Shown: positions 1-7,699 of the stretch, piece by piece
How the letters are laid out: every line of letters begins with the position of its first letter
Numbering within the stretch: position 1 is the first letter of the stretch
Origin: Kosmotogales bacterium
GTDB taxonomy: Bacteria > Thermotogota > Thermotogae > Petrotogales > Kosmotogaceae
Assembly (NCBI GenBank): GCA_030156385.1
Contig: JASGMR010000014.1
Location: 1-34,530 of the forward strand
Reading direction: 5' to 3'
Length of the DNA stretch: 34,530 nt
Notes under the pieces: generated by a model
The model's input: the letters and a program-made list of their open reading frames with translations, nothing else
What the model was told of the DNA's origin: nothing
Databases searched by the model: none
Translations under genes and position numbers: made by a program

Positions 1-128
1 GTAATTCTTATGTCTCCGCATACTCCCTTGGTTACTGCATTGATCGATACATTGTAAGAATCACAAATGTTTTTTATCATTTTTGCATTTTTTTCAATTT
101 TATCCAGGTATATTTCTATTTTTGACAT
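1..128 (-). CDS. PLP-dependent alanine/ornithine racemase family protein, N-terminal part only
   Basis: Only the first 42 codons lie in the window; the gene runs off the left edge. The ATG at 128 is preceded by a GGAGGG ribosome site at 132-137, which fixes the start. The translated N-terminus begins MSKIEIYLDKIEKNAK and continues to a VTKGVCGD segment. In fold-type III racemases (alanine racemase and the related ornithine racemase Orr), the lysine of this segment forms the Schiff base with pyridoxal phosphate. The TKGxCGD form resembles the Orr/YhfX-like branch more than classical Alr, so an amino-acid racemase other than cell-wall Alr is likely; substrate is inference. It is the last visible gene of the minus-strand operon, 13 bases after the glycerate kinase stop. 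Confidence 0.72.
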   Translation of the reverse strand, partial: MSKIEIYLDKIEKNAKMIKNICDSYNVSINAVTKGVCGDIRI

Positions 129-141
129 AAACCCTCCAGAT

Positions 142-1392
142 TTATTCAATTAAAAGAATGTGGATATCGTTCACATTGGTACCGGTCGGACCGGTTTTCA
201 CAAGAGCATCGATCTCATTTAAAAGAGAATATGAATCGTTATTATTTAAAAATACATTCGAATCTATGTTTCTTTCATTCACTATTTCAACAGTATCATT
301 ACTGATAATCCCACCTGCAGCATCCGTCGGGCCATCGGTACCATCACTTCCGCAAGACAAAAAAGAAAAATTTCTCATTGAATTCTCATTTCTGACTCTA
401 TTCAAAAAAACCAGACACATTTCCTGACATCTTCCTCCGATTCCGTTTCCCCAAACTTTGACGGTTGTCTCTCCACCCCCAATAATGGCAACAGGCAATA
501 ACTTTTCGTTAAACAATGGGAAATCCCTGCAAATTTTTGCAAACAACTCTCCGGCCTCTTTAGCCTCTATCGTAATATTAGAAGACAACACTATTGGAAA
601 ATATCCCAACAGCTCCGCTTCTTTTTTCGCAGTTCTGATCAGTCCGTCGATGCTTCCGATCACGATATTTTTCGAATTTTCAATATTTTTGGGAGTTTCA
701 TTTTTCAAAACCTCCAATATTCTGTTTTCTGGTGAAAGATTAAACTCCTCTACAATATCAAAACATTGCTTTGAAGTTGATGTATCCGCAACAGAAGGAC
801 CTGATGCGATAAAATCCAGATTATTTCCTAAAACATCCGAAAGAATGAGTGAGAAAATATCCCTGCCTTTATTCAAATACGCAAATCTTCCCCCTTTAAC
901 TGAAGAAAGATGTTTTCGAACAGTATTTATCTGAACGATATTTGCCCCGGATCTCAGCAATGAATTATTTATAAAAATTAAATCCTCCAATGTGATCCCG
1001 TCTAAAGGTTTTTCAAAGAGCGCCGAGCCTCCGCCGGATATCAGAAAAAGTATTTCAACATCACATTTCAATTTTTCGATTTTTTTAAGTGCAAAATCGG
1101 CAGCCTTTATACCGTTTTCATCAGGAATCGGGTGTCCGGCCTCAAAAATATCCAGATTTTCGATTTTTCCTTCCGAATGCCCGTATTTAGTTATAACCAC
1201 CCCGCCACAAACTCTTTCGCCAAGATATTCCCTGGCACTCTTAGCCATTTTAAATGCCGCCTTTCCAACGGCAAGAATGAATATTTTTTTACTCAATTTT
1301 ATTTTTTTCAAATTTTCAATCACGGCATTTTCAGGGAGTTGGGATTCGAGAGCCTTAAGAAATATTGTTTCTGCATCTTTTTTCAAATTCAT
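142..1392 (-). CDS. Glycerate kinase, MOFRL family
   Basis: A 416-residue cytoplasmic enzyme predicted to phosphorylate D-glycerate with ATP, giving 2-phosphoglycerate (class II/MOFRL glycerate kinases such as GckA and TtuD). Diagnostic segments are visible: VGKAAFKMA near residue 42, the glycine-rich ISGGGSALFEKP, LSDVLGNNLDFIASGPS in the middle, GGGETTVKVWGNGIGGRCQE opening the C-terminal MOFRL domain, and near the end SCGSDGTDGPTDAAGG and TGPTGTNVNDIHIL. Length is normal for the family. Its ATG overlaps the stop of the thiamine pyrophosphokinase gene by four bases (ATGA), indicating translational coupling. The product, 2-phosphoglycerate, is the substrate of enolase, also encoded in this window at 21.6 kb, so it would feed lower glycolysis. 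Confidence 0.93.
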   Translation of the reverse strand: MNLKKDAETIFLKALESQLPENAVIENLKKIKLSKKIFILAVGKAAFKMAKSAREYLGERVCGGVVITKYGHSEGKIENLDIFEAGHPIPDENGIKAADFALKKIEKLKCDVEILFLISGGGSALFEKPLDGITLEDLIFINNSLLRSGANIVQINTVRKHLSSVKGGRFAYLNKGRDIFSLILSDVLGNNLDFIASGPSVADTSTSKQCFDIVEEFNLSPENRILEVLKNETPKNIENSKNIVIGSIDGLIRTAKKEAELLGYFPIVLSSNITIEAKEAGELFAKICRDFPLFNEKLLPVAIIGGGETTVKVWGNGIGGRCQEMCLVFLNRVRNENSMRNFSFLSCGSDGTDGPTDAAGGIISNDTVEIVNERNIDSNVFLNNNDSYSLLNEIDALVKTGPTGTNVNDIHILLIE

Positions 1393-2039
1393 AATTTCTT
1401 TCCCAAATATCTAAAATAAAGTACCGGCGCTCTGTTATGCACCGTGACAGTTATTGTATTTTCCTTTGAAATATTTGAAACACCGAGAGGATTCGAATAA
1501 TCGAGGGTTTTTTCTGCCAATTTATACTTAAAACCGTTTAAAGAAATGACAGGTAATTCCTCTCCAAAGGGGAAAAATGACCATATTTCACCGATCTTAA
1601 CATCTAAATGATTTTCACCATAAAGAAAGCCACAATTTCTATTCTCCGATTTCAATATTACCTTCATATTCTTTGAAAAATCAAGAGCAGTTATAAGATT
1701 CCCGTAAAAATGGTCCTCTCTGTTTCCAAAAGCACCTAAAATCGAAATATCCGTAACACCCTTTTCTCCGACATATTTCATTGACAGATGAAAATCGGTA
1801 AAATCTTTTTCAGGTTTAAATACATGTTTCTCAACTTCATTCTCATCTATCCACAGAAGAGTATCTGCAGAAATTGAATCCAGATCTCCAATCAATACAT
1901 CCGGAAGTATATTGATCCTTCTCAAAACATCCGTTCCGGAATCTACCCCGACTATGAATTTCGTTTTATTGATTTCATCTTTTATAAATTCAGTGGAAGA
2001 ATCGATATCTCCTCCCAAAATCATACAGGCACGGATCAT
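1389..2039 (-). CDS. thiN: Thiamine pyrophosphokinase
   Basis: A 216-residue enzyme transferring pyrophosphate from ATP to thiamine to make thiamine diphosphate. The N-terminal catalytic domain shows VGVDSGTDVL, the metal-binding GDLDSI near residue 55, the EKDFTD segment and GAFGNREDH near residue 105; these match the conserved D, DxTD and GxxGxRxDH elements of the TPK family. The C-terminal part has the usual beta-sandwich thiamine-binding domain, ending in a conserved-type GVSNI segment. It overlaps rpoN by four bases upstream (ATGA, 2036-2039) and glycerate kinase by four bases downstream, so all three are probably coupled in translation. No thiamine riboswitch is visible in the operon leader. 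Confidence 0.92.
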   Translation of the reverse strand: MIRACMILGGDIDSSTEFIKDEINKTKFIVGVDSGTDVLRRINILPDVLIGDLDSISADTLLWIDENEVEKHVFKPEKDFTDFHLSMKYVGEKGVTDISILGAFGNREDHFYGNLITALDFSKNMKVILKSENRNCGFLYGENHLDVKIGEIWSFFPFGEELPVISLNGFKYKLAEKTLDYSNPLGVSNISKENTITVTVHNRAPVLYFRYLGKKL

Positions 2040-3193
2040 TTGTTTTTTTCCATTCCTATAGATTTTCTGTATTTGTTCACAGTTCTTCTGGCAACTTTCA
2101 TTCCTTTTTGGTTCAATTGTTTTGATATTTTCGAATCACTTATTTTCGGATTATTTTTTATTATTTCCGCAATGGTAGATAATATCTCTTCTTTATTCAT
2201 CTTGTTTCCAAAGAAGTATCTCAGTGGAAAAGTCCCAACGGGTGTTAAAATATATTTTCCGTTAACTGCTCTGCTGATCGTTGATAGATTAACTTCCATA
2301 AAATCGGATACTTCCGTCATAGTCATTAAATTGATTTTTTTTGTCCGCCCTAAAAGAAAACCTGGATTTCTTTGAACGATTTCTCTTCCAATAAACAGAA
2401 GAGTGTTTTCCCTTCTCTCCATGGCCGAAAGATAATAATTCGCTTCATCCAGTTTAGCTTCCAGATATTTTTTTGCTTCGCTGCTTTCTCCGGCAATTAT
2501 CTTTTCATAGGATTCATCGACGTTCATAACTAATCCGTATCTTTTGACATTAACGATGAACTTTTCCTTTACGAATTCAATGAATATATCCGGTTCGATG
2601 TAGCGTAAAGGAACGTTATCATCAAATCCGGATGAGGGGAAGTAATCGTCTTCTCTTAAATCTTTCAACTCCTCTATTGTTTCGGAAAATATTCCTTCGA
2701 ACCCGGCATTTCTAACTTTATTTATAGCGGAATTCAATATTTTTTCATCTATATGTTTATTTTTAAATATTTCCGCCTTCGTCTTAGTCAGTATACCTCT
2801 TTCATCAATTTGTTCCAGTAAATCCTGAAAGATTTCGTACTCATTTTCATCCAGTATATAGGAAGCCACCTGATCGACCACCTCATCAAAGGTGATATGA
2901 TGCGACTCTATCCTGTCAAAATCGTAACCATCGAAGTCCGGGTTTCTCTGAGGTAATGAAAGTCCATAATAGCTATTTTCACTGTAATCCTCTTCCATTT
3001 CCTGATCAGAATCATCTATCAAATCATAATCATTTCTTTCAACTTCCAGCAAAGGATTTTCCTGTATGATTTCTTCAAGTGTGTTATTGAGATCCAGAGT
3101 ATTGCACTGCAATAATTTAATAGAGTTCTGGACTTTAATACTCAATTTTTGTTTTTGTTCCAGCTTTTGAGATATTTCCTGCCTCAATTTCAT
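2036..3193 (-). CDS. rpoN: RNA polymerase sigma-54 factor
   Basis: At 385 residues this is a compact sigma-54, the alternative sigma factor that needs AAA+ enhancer-binding activators to melt -24/-12 promoters. The Gln-rich region I is clear at the N-terminus (LRQEISQKLEQKQKLSIK, then LQCNTLDLNNTLEEIIQENPLLEV), followed by a short acidic region II rich in D and E. The core-binding region runs to about residue 260. A helix-turn-helix is seen at MTEVSDFMEVNLSTISRAVN, and the RpoN box ARRTVNKYRK, which contacts the -24 element, lies near the C-terminus. The ribosome site is AGAGGG six bases before the ATG. The gene follows nnr by 12 bases. No enhancer-binding activator is encoded in this window. 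Confidence 0.95.
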   Translation of the reverse strand: MKLRQEISQKLEQKQKLSIKVQNSIKLLQCNTLDLNNTLEEIIQENPLLEVERNDYDLIDDSDQEMEEDYSENSYYGLSLPQRNPDFDGYDFDRIESHHITFDEVVDQVASYILDENEYEIFQDLLEQIDERGILTKTKAEIFKNKHIDEKILNSAINKVRNAGFEGIFSETIEELKDLREDDYFPSSGFDDNVPLRYIEPDIFIEFVKEKFIVNVKRYGLVMNVDESYEKIIAGESSEAKKYLEAKLDEANYYLSAMERRENTLLFIGREIVQRNPGFLLGRTKKINLMTMTEVSDFMEVNLSTISRAVNGKYILTPVGTFPLRYFFGNKMNKEEILSTIAEIIKNNPKISDSKISKQLNQKGMKVARRTVNKYRKSIGMEKNK

Positions 3194-3205
3194 AAAAATC
3201 CCTCT

Positions 3206-4720
3206 TTATTTTAAAAGGTCATTGAATACCCTGTCATAACCTCTGCAAACATCCTCCGGTAAGGCAAAAGCTTCAGATATATCCAAAAGTTCTGCCGATC
3301 GTCCAAGAAAATATGTTCCCAGAATAGTCGATTTAACGATGTCTTTGGATTGGGCGAAGAATCCCGCTATACTACCGGAGAGTAAATCTCCGCTCCCTCC
3401 CTTTGACAATGATGTGTTACCATGAATATTGATCCATGATTCACCGCTGAAATCTGTGAATATAGATATTGTATCCTTAAACAGAACATTAGTCTTCAAC
3501 TTTTTTATCTGTTCTATTATATATTTAGGATTGTTTTTCAAATTCAGATTCTCATCGCCTATCAATCTTTTGAATTCACCGGGGTGAGGAGTCAGAACAA
3601 TTCTATCGGAATTCATTACAATATTTATATCATGAGAGACGGCATAAAGCCCATCCGCATCAATAACCAGAAATTTCTTCTGCTTTTTTATCAATTCAAT
3701 TATTTTAAAAACCAGGTTAATCGTATTCTTTGTTCTTCCTATTCCTGGACCTAAAACAATCACATCCATTTCTCTCACTAATTTTTCAATCTGGAAAATA
3801 TCCTGTTCAATTAACAAATCCGAATCTTCACCACTCGAAGCGATAATTTCCGGATATTTATTTCTTATGACTTCCTGAACCCTCAATGGAGTATATGTAT
3901 AAACGATCCCGGCCCCGGTTCTCAGTGCCCCCATGGCACTCAATAAGGGCGCGCCTGAGTATTCTTTGCTTCCTCCTATTATTAATACTTTTCCGTATGT
4001 TCCTTTATAAGAATCGGCCTTTCTTGGCGGCAATATATTTTTTATCATCATTCTATGAATCAAATTGATCGATGAATTTTCAAAAATCACTTTCTTCGGG
4101 AAACCCGTATCTGCCACAATAATCTCTCCCAAGAAATTTCTGGCAGGAAAAAGCAACTGTCCAAATTTCAGAGCGCCAAAGGTTATGGTCTTATGGCAAT
4201 CGAAAGTTAAAGGGCATACTTCCCCATTTTCACAATTTATGCCGCTCGGTGTATCAACTGCCAGAACAGCTTTTTTCAAATTATTTATATTCTTTATCAA
4301 TTCTGAAATTTCACCTGGTAATTCTCCTCTGAAACCAGTTCCAAAAATCGCATCAACTATTAATTCACTTTCGTTGATAATCGAATTCAATTTACTCTTT
4401 GAAAGCTTTTGAAATCTGTATATCGATCCTCCCGAATTTTTAAACAGCTGGACATTTTTCTTACAGTCCTTAGTCTTGGGGGCATAAATTGCCACGACCT
4501 CCGGATCAAATCCGCAGAATTTCAGTAATCTTGCCAAAGCGTATCCGTCTCCTCCATTGTTGCCGGCCCCACAAAGAATCGTTATCTTCAAAACATCGGT
4601 CCTGACAATTTCCTCGAATAAACTTCTGGCAGCGTGTTCCATCAATATAAGAGAAGGTACTCCTCTTTCTACAGTTATTCTATCAATTTCTCTCATCTCT
4701 TCGGGAAAAACCACTCTCAT
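3206..4720 (-). CDS. nnr: Bifunctional NAD(P)HX epimerase / ADP-dependent NAD(P)HX dehydratase
   Basis: A 504-residue fusion that repairs hydrated nicotinamide cofactors: the N-terminal YjeF_N domain epimerises R- and S-NAD(P)HX, and the C-terminal ribokinase-like domain dehydrates S-NAD(P)HX using ADP. N-domain motifs are GAGNNGGDGYALARLL near residue 50, DAIFGTGFRGELPG and VDTPSGINCENG. The C-domain opens near residue 235 with KVLIIGGSKEYSGAP and shows VLGPGIGR, LTPHPGEFKRL and the nucleotide-binding NTSLSKGGSGDLLSG. Length is typical of the bacterial fusion (about 500). The start has an AGGTGA site 4-5 bases upstream. The ATG overlaps the stop of a possible 32-codon upstream ORF (ATGA). 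It heads the well-supported part of the minus-strand operon. Confidence 0.95.
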   Translation of the reverse strand: MRVVFPEEMREIDRITVERGVPSLILMEHAARSLFEEIVRTDVLKITILCGAGNNGGDGYALARLLKFCGFDPEVVAIYAPKTKDCKKNVQLFKNSGGSIYRFQKLSKSKLNSIINESELIVDAIFGTGFRGELPGEISELIKNINNLKKAVLAVDTPSGINCENGEVCPLTFDCHKTITFGALKFGQLLFPARNFLGEIIVADTGFPKKVIFENSSINLIHRMMIKNILPPRKADSYKGTYGKVLIIGGSKEYSGAPLLSAMGALRTGAGIVYTYTPLRVQEVIRNKYPEIIASSGEDSDLLIEQDIFQIEKLVREMDVIVLGPGIGRTKNTINLVFKIIELIKKQKKFLVIDADGLYAVSHDINIVMNSDRIVLTPHPGEFKRLIGDENLNLKNNPKYIIEQIKKLKTNVLFKDTISIFTDFSGESWINIHGNTSLSKGGSGDLLSGSIAGFFAQSKDIVKSTILGTYFLGRSAELLDISEAFALPEDVCRGYDRVFNDLLK

Positions 4721-4815
4721 ACTATCACCTGCAATTCACCATTATTTGTTATACGAACATCCTGTACTGAATTCATACTAACGATACGCAATATAAAAGA
4801 TGTCTTTTTATTCAT
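4717..4815 (-). CDS. Possible 32-residue leader peptide or small protein overlapping nnr
   Basis: An ATG-initiated reading frame of 32 codons ends in a TGA that overlaps the nnr ATG by four bases (ATGA), the same junction used by the next genes of the operon. The predicted peptide begins MNKKTSFILRIVSMNS and ends GELQVIV. Its own ribosome site is weak (GTGAG). The frame stays open upstream to a stop at about 4880, so a longer version from a TTG start is possible. I recognise no family. It may be coupling-only, a small protein, or chance; the junction is the main argument for it. Confidence 0.3.
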   Translation of the reverse strand: MNKKTSFILRIVSMNSVQDVRITNNGELQVIV

Positions 4816-4887
4816 TATCAACTCACTATTAACAACCGGAAACCATAGCTGTATAAATGTTCTGAATGGGCTGTTAAATCAATTACA

Positions 4888-4896
4888 AGTATAACA
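4888..4896 (-). promoter_or_regulatory. Candidate extended -10 promoter of the nnr-rpoN operon
   Basis: Read on the minus strand the sequence is TGTTATACT, an extended -10 box (TGn plus TATACT). It lies 170 bases upstream of nnr and about 75 bases upstream of the possible small ORF. No good -35 box at 16-18 bases is visible, which is normal for extended -10 promoters. The 391-base gap 4721-5111 otherwise holds the small ORF, this box and the terminator at 5064-5094; the AT-rich stretch 4900-5060 shows nothing else I can support. Confidence 0.4.
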
Positions 4897-5063
4897 TTTA
4901 AAAATACCCATATTAATGTCAGATCTATCACTGGTTTTTATTTAAAGATATTTATCTGATACAAATTATAAAACTTCTGATATTTACAAAAAATACTCAG
5001 GCTTTATTAAAATACGTTTTAAATTTGAAAAATTCAAAGATCTCTTCAGTGAAAATACAAAAT

Positions 5064-5094
5064 AAAAAGTCGATCCGTTAAGAATCGACTTTTT
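5064..5094 (-). terminator. Intrinsic terminator of the alcohol dehydrogenase gene
   Basis: Perfect 11-base arms AAAAAGTCGAT and ATCGACTTTTT (5064-5074 and 5084-5094) enclose a 9-base loop, 17 bases after the dehydrogenase stop codon. On the minus strand the stem ends in TTTTTATTTTG, a classical U-tract. The A/T ends make it able to work in both directions. Confidence 0.85.
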
Positions 5095-5111
5095 AAAAAT
5101 CTCATTAATAT

Positions 5112-6302
5112 TTATTTATCCAATGCTGTATTATATATTTCGATAACATCTTTCTTTTCCAATTTGTAGGGATCAACATCAAACAATCCTCCCATAGTAT
5201 CGATGGCATTATCGGCTAATTTCTCTTTTTCATCGTTATAGATATCATAATCGGAAAATCTCAAATCCGATAGCCCGATGTTTTTTATCAATTTTTTCAA
5301 CGCATTTATAAAGGCCATAGGTTTTTCCGAACTGCTATACTTATTCACATCCTCCCCCATTATTCTGGCCAAAGCTATAAATCTTTCTGGAAGAACCCTT
5401 TCCGCCATAAACGAAAAATATGACACCGATAAAAGGATCAATCCCGCACCATGGGGCAACATAGGGTGTAAAGCACTCAAAGCATGTTCCATTGAATGGT
5501 GTGAGATACAGGAAGAAGTCGATTCGACAATTCCGGCAGAAGTATTCGCCCAGGCGACCGCCGTTCTTGCTTCGATATTTTCTCCGTCATTCACAGCAAT
5601 CGGCAAATACTTTGAAATAAGACCCACGGTCTCAAGTGCAAATAAATCCGATGATGGTTGAGCATTCTTGGATAAATACCCTTCCACAGAGTGAAAGAAA
5701 GCATCCATGCCCTGAAATGCCGTTAAATTTTTGGGGACAGTGATCATCAATTCAGGATCAACTATCGATATGGCAGGAAATGTTTTTGAATATCCATACC
5801 CTATTTTTTCCTCTGTTTTCATATTCGTTATTACTGTCCAGGGGTCCGCTTCCGTACCGGTTCCAGCGGTAGTCGTAATCGCAACGATAGGTAAAGGATC
5901 ATTGGGAACGGGTTTGCAAAGGGCGGTACCTCCACAAACATAATCCCAATAATTTCCGGGATTGGTTGCCATTATAGCTATACTTTTCGCCGAGTCGATC
6001 GAACTTCCTCCACCCAGACCAATAACGAAATCACAATCGTTATCCTTAGCCAATTGAGCTCCTTCCATGACATGATTCAAAATTGGATTGGGTTGAATTT
6101 TATCAAAAACAACAGATTCGACGTTATTTTTTTTCAAATAATCTTCCACTCTATTTATATATCCATATTTTTTCACGGATTTCCCACCAATTACAATCAA
6201 GGCTTTCTTTCCCGGCAGTTTAATTGTGGCTAACTCTTTGAGCCTTCCCGGTCCGAAAATAATATTCGTGGGTACATAAAAGTTAAAATTCGACTTAATC
6301 AT
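5112..6302 (-). CDS. Iron-containing alcohol dehydrogenase (group III, butanol-dehydrogenase-like)
   Basis: A 396-residue NAD(P)-dependent alcohol dehydrogenase/aldehyde reductase of the Fe-ADH family. Visible features: FGPGRLKEL near the N-terminus, the cofactor-binding GLGGGSSIDSAKS, TTTAGTGTEADPWTV, and metal ligands in FQGMDAFFHSVEGYLS (Asp and His), SHHSMEHALS and LPHGAGL (two further His). Start choice: a GTG nine bases further upstream (6311) would overlap the ribosome site, whereas the ATG at 6302 has AGGAAG eight bases before it, so I use 6302. It stands alone between a terminator and a divergent gene. Likely role is reduction of aldehydes for redox balance in fermentation; substrate cannot be read from the sequence. 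Confidence 0.93.
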   Translation of the reverse strand: MIKSNFNFYVPTNIIFGPGRLKELATIKLPGKKALIVIGGKSVKKYGYINRVEDYLKKNNVESVVFDKIQPNPILNHVMEGAQLAKDNDCDFVIGLGGGSSIDSAKSIAIMATNPGNYWDYVCGGTALCKPVPNDPLPIVAITTTAGTGTEADPWTVITNMKTEEKIGYGYSKTFPAISIVDPELMITVPKNLTAFQGMDAFFHSVEGYLSKNAQPSSDLFALETVGLISKYLPIAVNDGENIEARTAVAWANTSAGIVESTSSCISHHSMEHALSALHPMLPHGAGLILLSVSYFSFMAERVLPERFIALARIMGEDVNKYSSSEKPMAFINALKKLIKNIGLSDLRFSDYDIYNDEKEKLADNAIDTMGGLFDVDPYKLEKKDVIEIYNTALDK

Positions 6303-6362
6303 ATCTATCACTTCCTTTCTTCAATTAATTATACAATAAATAAACAATGAAGCTCGCATCTT

Positions 6363-6371
6363 TGATATAAT
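6363..6371 (+). promoter_or_regulatory. Extended -10 promoter of the first TMEM175-like gene
   Basis: TGATATAAT is a perfect extended -10 (TGn-TATAAT) 18 bases before the ATG at 6390. The start of transcription would fall near 6378, almost on the AGAGGTG ribosome site (6378-6384), giving a leader of only about a dozen bases. No -35 box is obvious. Confidence 0.6.
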
Positions 6372-6389
6372 TAGCAAAGAGGTGTTTAA

Positions 6390-7010
6390 ATGGAAAACAA
6401 TAAAAGTTTATTTTCTCTTTCAAGATTGGAAGCGATTACCGACGGTATTTTCGCAATAATAATAACCATATTAATACTAACAATTTCAGTTCCCGACGGT
6501 GACAATGTGAGTTCTTCCAAAGATCTTAATAATGCACTACTGAACACTTTGCCCTTGATAATGAATTACATTATTTCCTTTTTCCTAATTTCCACTTTCT
6601 GGATGTCCCACATTTTAGAATTAAAAATGTTAAAAAATACAAACAGACACCATATTTTGCTAAATTTCGTTTATATCTTCTTTGTTTCTCTCATTCCTTT
6701 TACAACTTCCCTGCTTGGAGACTATGCAGGATATATAGTTGCAGAAATTATTTTTCACCTGAATATCTTTCTGGTTTACGTCGCATCAATTGTTCAGTGG
6801 TATTACGCTATTCACATTTCAAATTTGAAATCGGATTCGATTTCAAATGATATGATAAAAAAAGAAGAAGCTATTCAAAAATTCAAGTTAATTGTTCCGT
6901 TAATAGCATTAGGACTTGTCTTCCTTATATCCGAATACAGTTCCTGGGCATATTTATCTCTACCTTTCGGAATTTCACTGATAAAAAAGGCCCATAGAAA
7001 AAAAACTTAA
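6390..7010 (+). CDS. TMEM175-family (DUF1211) potassium channel subunit, first of a tandem pair
   Basis: A 206-residue membrane protein. The first helix carries the family signature, here RLEAITDGIFAIIITILIL (residues 12-30), close to the pore-lining RxxxFSDGxxAI consensus of bacterial TMEM175 channels. Further hydrophobic segments follow at about 50-70, 85-105, 115-135 and 170-195, consistent with the six-helix single-repeat bacterial type that assembles as a tetramer. Bacterial TMEM175 proteins conduct potassium without the TVGYG filter. The AGAGGTG site fixes the start. The next gene is a clear paralogue of the same length, 68 bases downstream and with its own promoter. Ion selectivity and physiological role are inference. 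Confidence 0.85.
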   Translation: MENNKSLFSLSRLEAITDGIFAIIITILILTISVPDGDNVSSSKDLNNALLNTLPLIMNYIISFFLISTFWMSHILELKMLKNTNRHHILLNFVYIFFVSLIPFTTSLLGDYAGYIVAEIIFHLNIFLVYVASIVQWYYAIHISNLKSDSISNDMIKKEEAIQKFKLIVPLIALGLVFLISEYSSWAYLSLPFGISLIKKAHRKKT

Positions 7011-7042
7011 AAAATATGTATCAATTATCTATCTTTTTTCTT

Positions 7043-7051
7043 TGCTATAAT
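7043..7051 (+). promoter_or_regulatory. Extended -10 promoter of the second TMEM175-like gene and helicase operon
   Basis: TGCTATAAT, a perfect extended -10, lies in the gap between the two TMEM175-like genes. It is followed by an exceptionally strong GGGAGGGGGA ribosome site (7060-7069) and the TTG start at 7079. It would drive the second channel gene, the helicase and the nucleotidyltransferase. Confidence 0.6.
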
Positions 7052-7078
7052 TAATTACTGGGAGGGGGAATAATCATC

Positions 7079-7699
7079 TTGGACAAAAAGAAAAATGCTC
7101 TATCGCTTAACAGGCTGGAAGCCATTACTGATGGTATTTTTGCTATAGTTATGACTTTACTGATTTTAAATCTTGAAATTCCTCCAACGGGAATTTTAAC
7201 TTCGAATGATCTTTTAAATGGCATTTTAAATATATTACCTCAGATCATTAACTATGCGGTAACTTTTTTGTTGTTATCAATTTTCTGGATAATTCATATA
7301 CATCAAATAAGAATGATAAAACATACCGATAAAGTCCATTTAATTTTGAATTTCTTCTTTTTATTTTTTATAACCCTATTTCCTTTTACAACTTCATTGA
7401 TGGGTGACTTCCCTGATTTATATGCTTCGGAGGCCCTTTTTCATTTAAATGTCTTTGCCGCATATTTATTCGCCTGTTTGCAATGGAGATACGCAACAAA
7501 AAGAGCACATTTTTTAAAGGAAGAATTTTCAAAAGAAGAGATAGCCACCGAATCCTTAAAAAACAAAATACTGCTTTTTGTACCTTTAATAATAACCGTA
7601 CTCGGCTTCTTTTTACCGATAATAAGTTCGTTGCTTTTTGTTTCTATACCCTTCATACTTTTATTCATAAATATAACAAGGAAAAAAAAGAATGTTTGA
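7079..7699 (+). CDS. TMEM175-family (DUF1211) potassium channel subunit, second of a tandem pair
   Basis: 206 residues, the same length as its upstream neighbour and with the same signature, RLEAITDGIFAIVMTLLIL at residues 12-30. Shared segments such as LLxFPFTTSLMGD in the middle, the FHLNVFxxY helix and the charged loop before the last helices show a gene duplication. The start is TTG, chosen because the very strong GGAGGGGGA site lies ten bases upstream and no ATG fits. The 3' end overlaps the helicase gene by eight bases, so the pair member is coupled to DNA-metabolism genes. Whether the two paralogues form homo- or hetero-tetramers cannot be told from sequence. Confidence 0.84.
   Translation: MDKKKNALSLNRLEAITDGIFAIVMTLLILNLEIPPTGILTSNDLLNGILNILPQIINYAVTFLLLSIFWIIHIHQIRMIKHTDKVHLILNFFFLFFITLFPFTTSLMGDFPDLYASEALFHLNVFAAYLFACLQWRYATKRAHFLKEEFSKEEIATESLKNKILLFVPLIITVLGFFLPIISSLLFVSIPFILLFINITRKKKNV

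Noticed and set aside
178-196. Two ACCGGT motifs resembling the LacI operator
   Set aside because: They encode the conserved TGPTGT of the glycerate kinase C-terminus, not a regulatory site.
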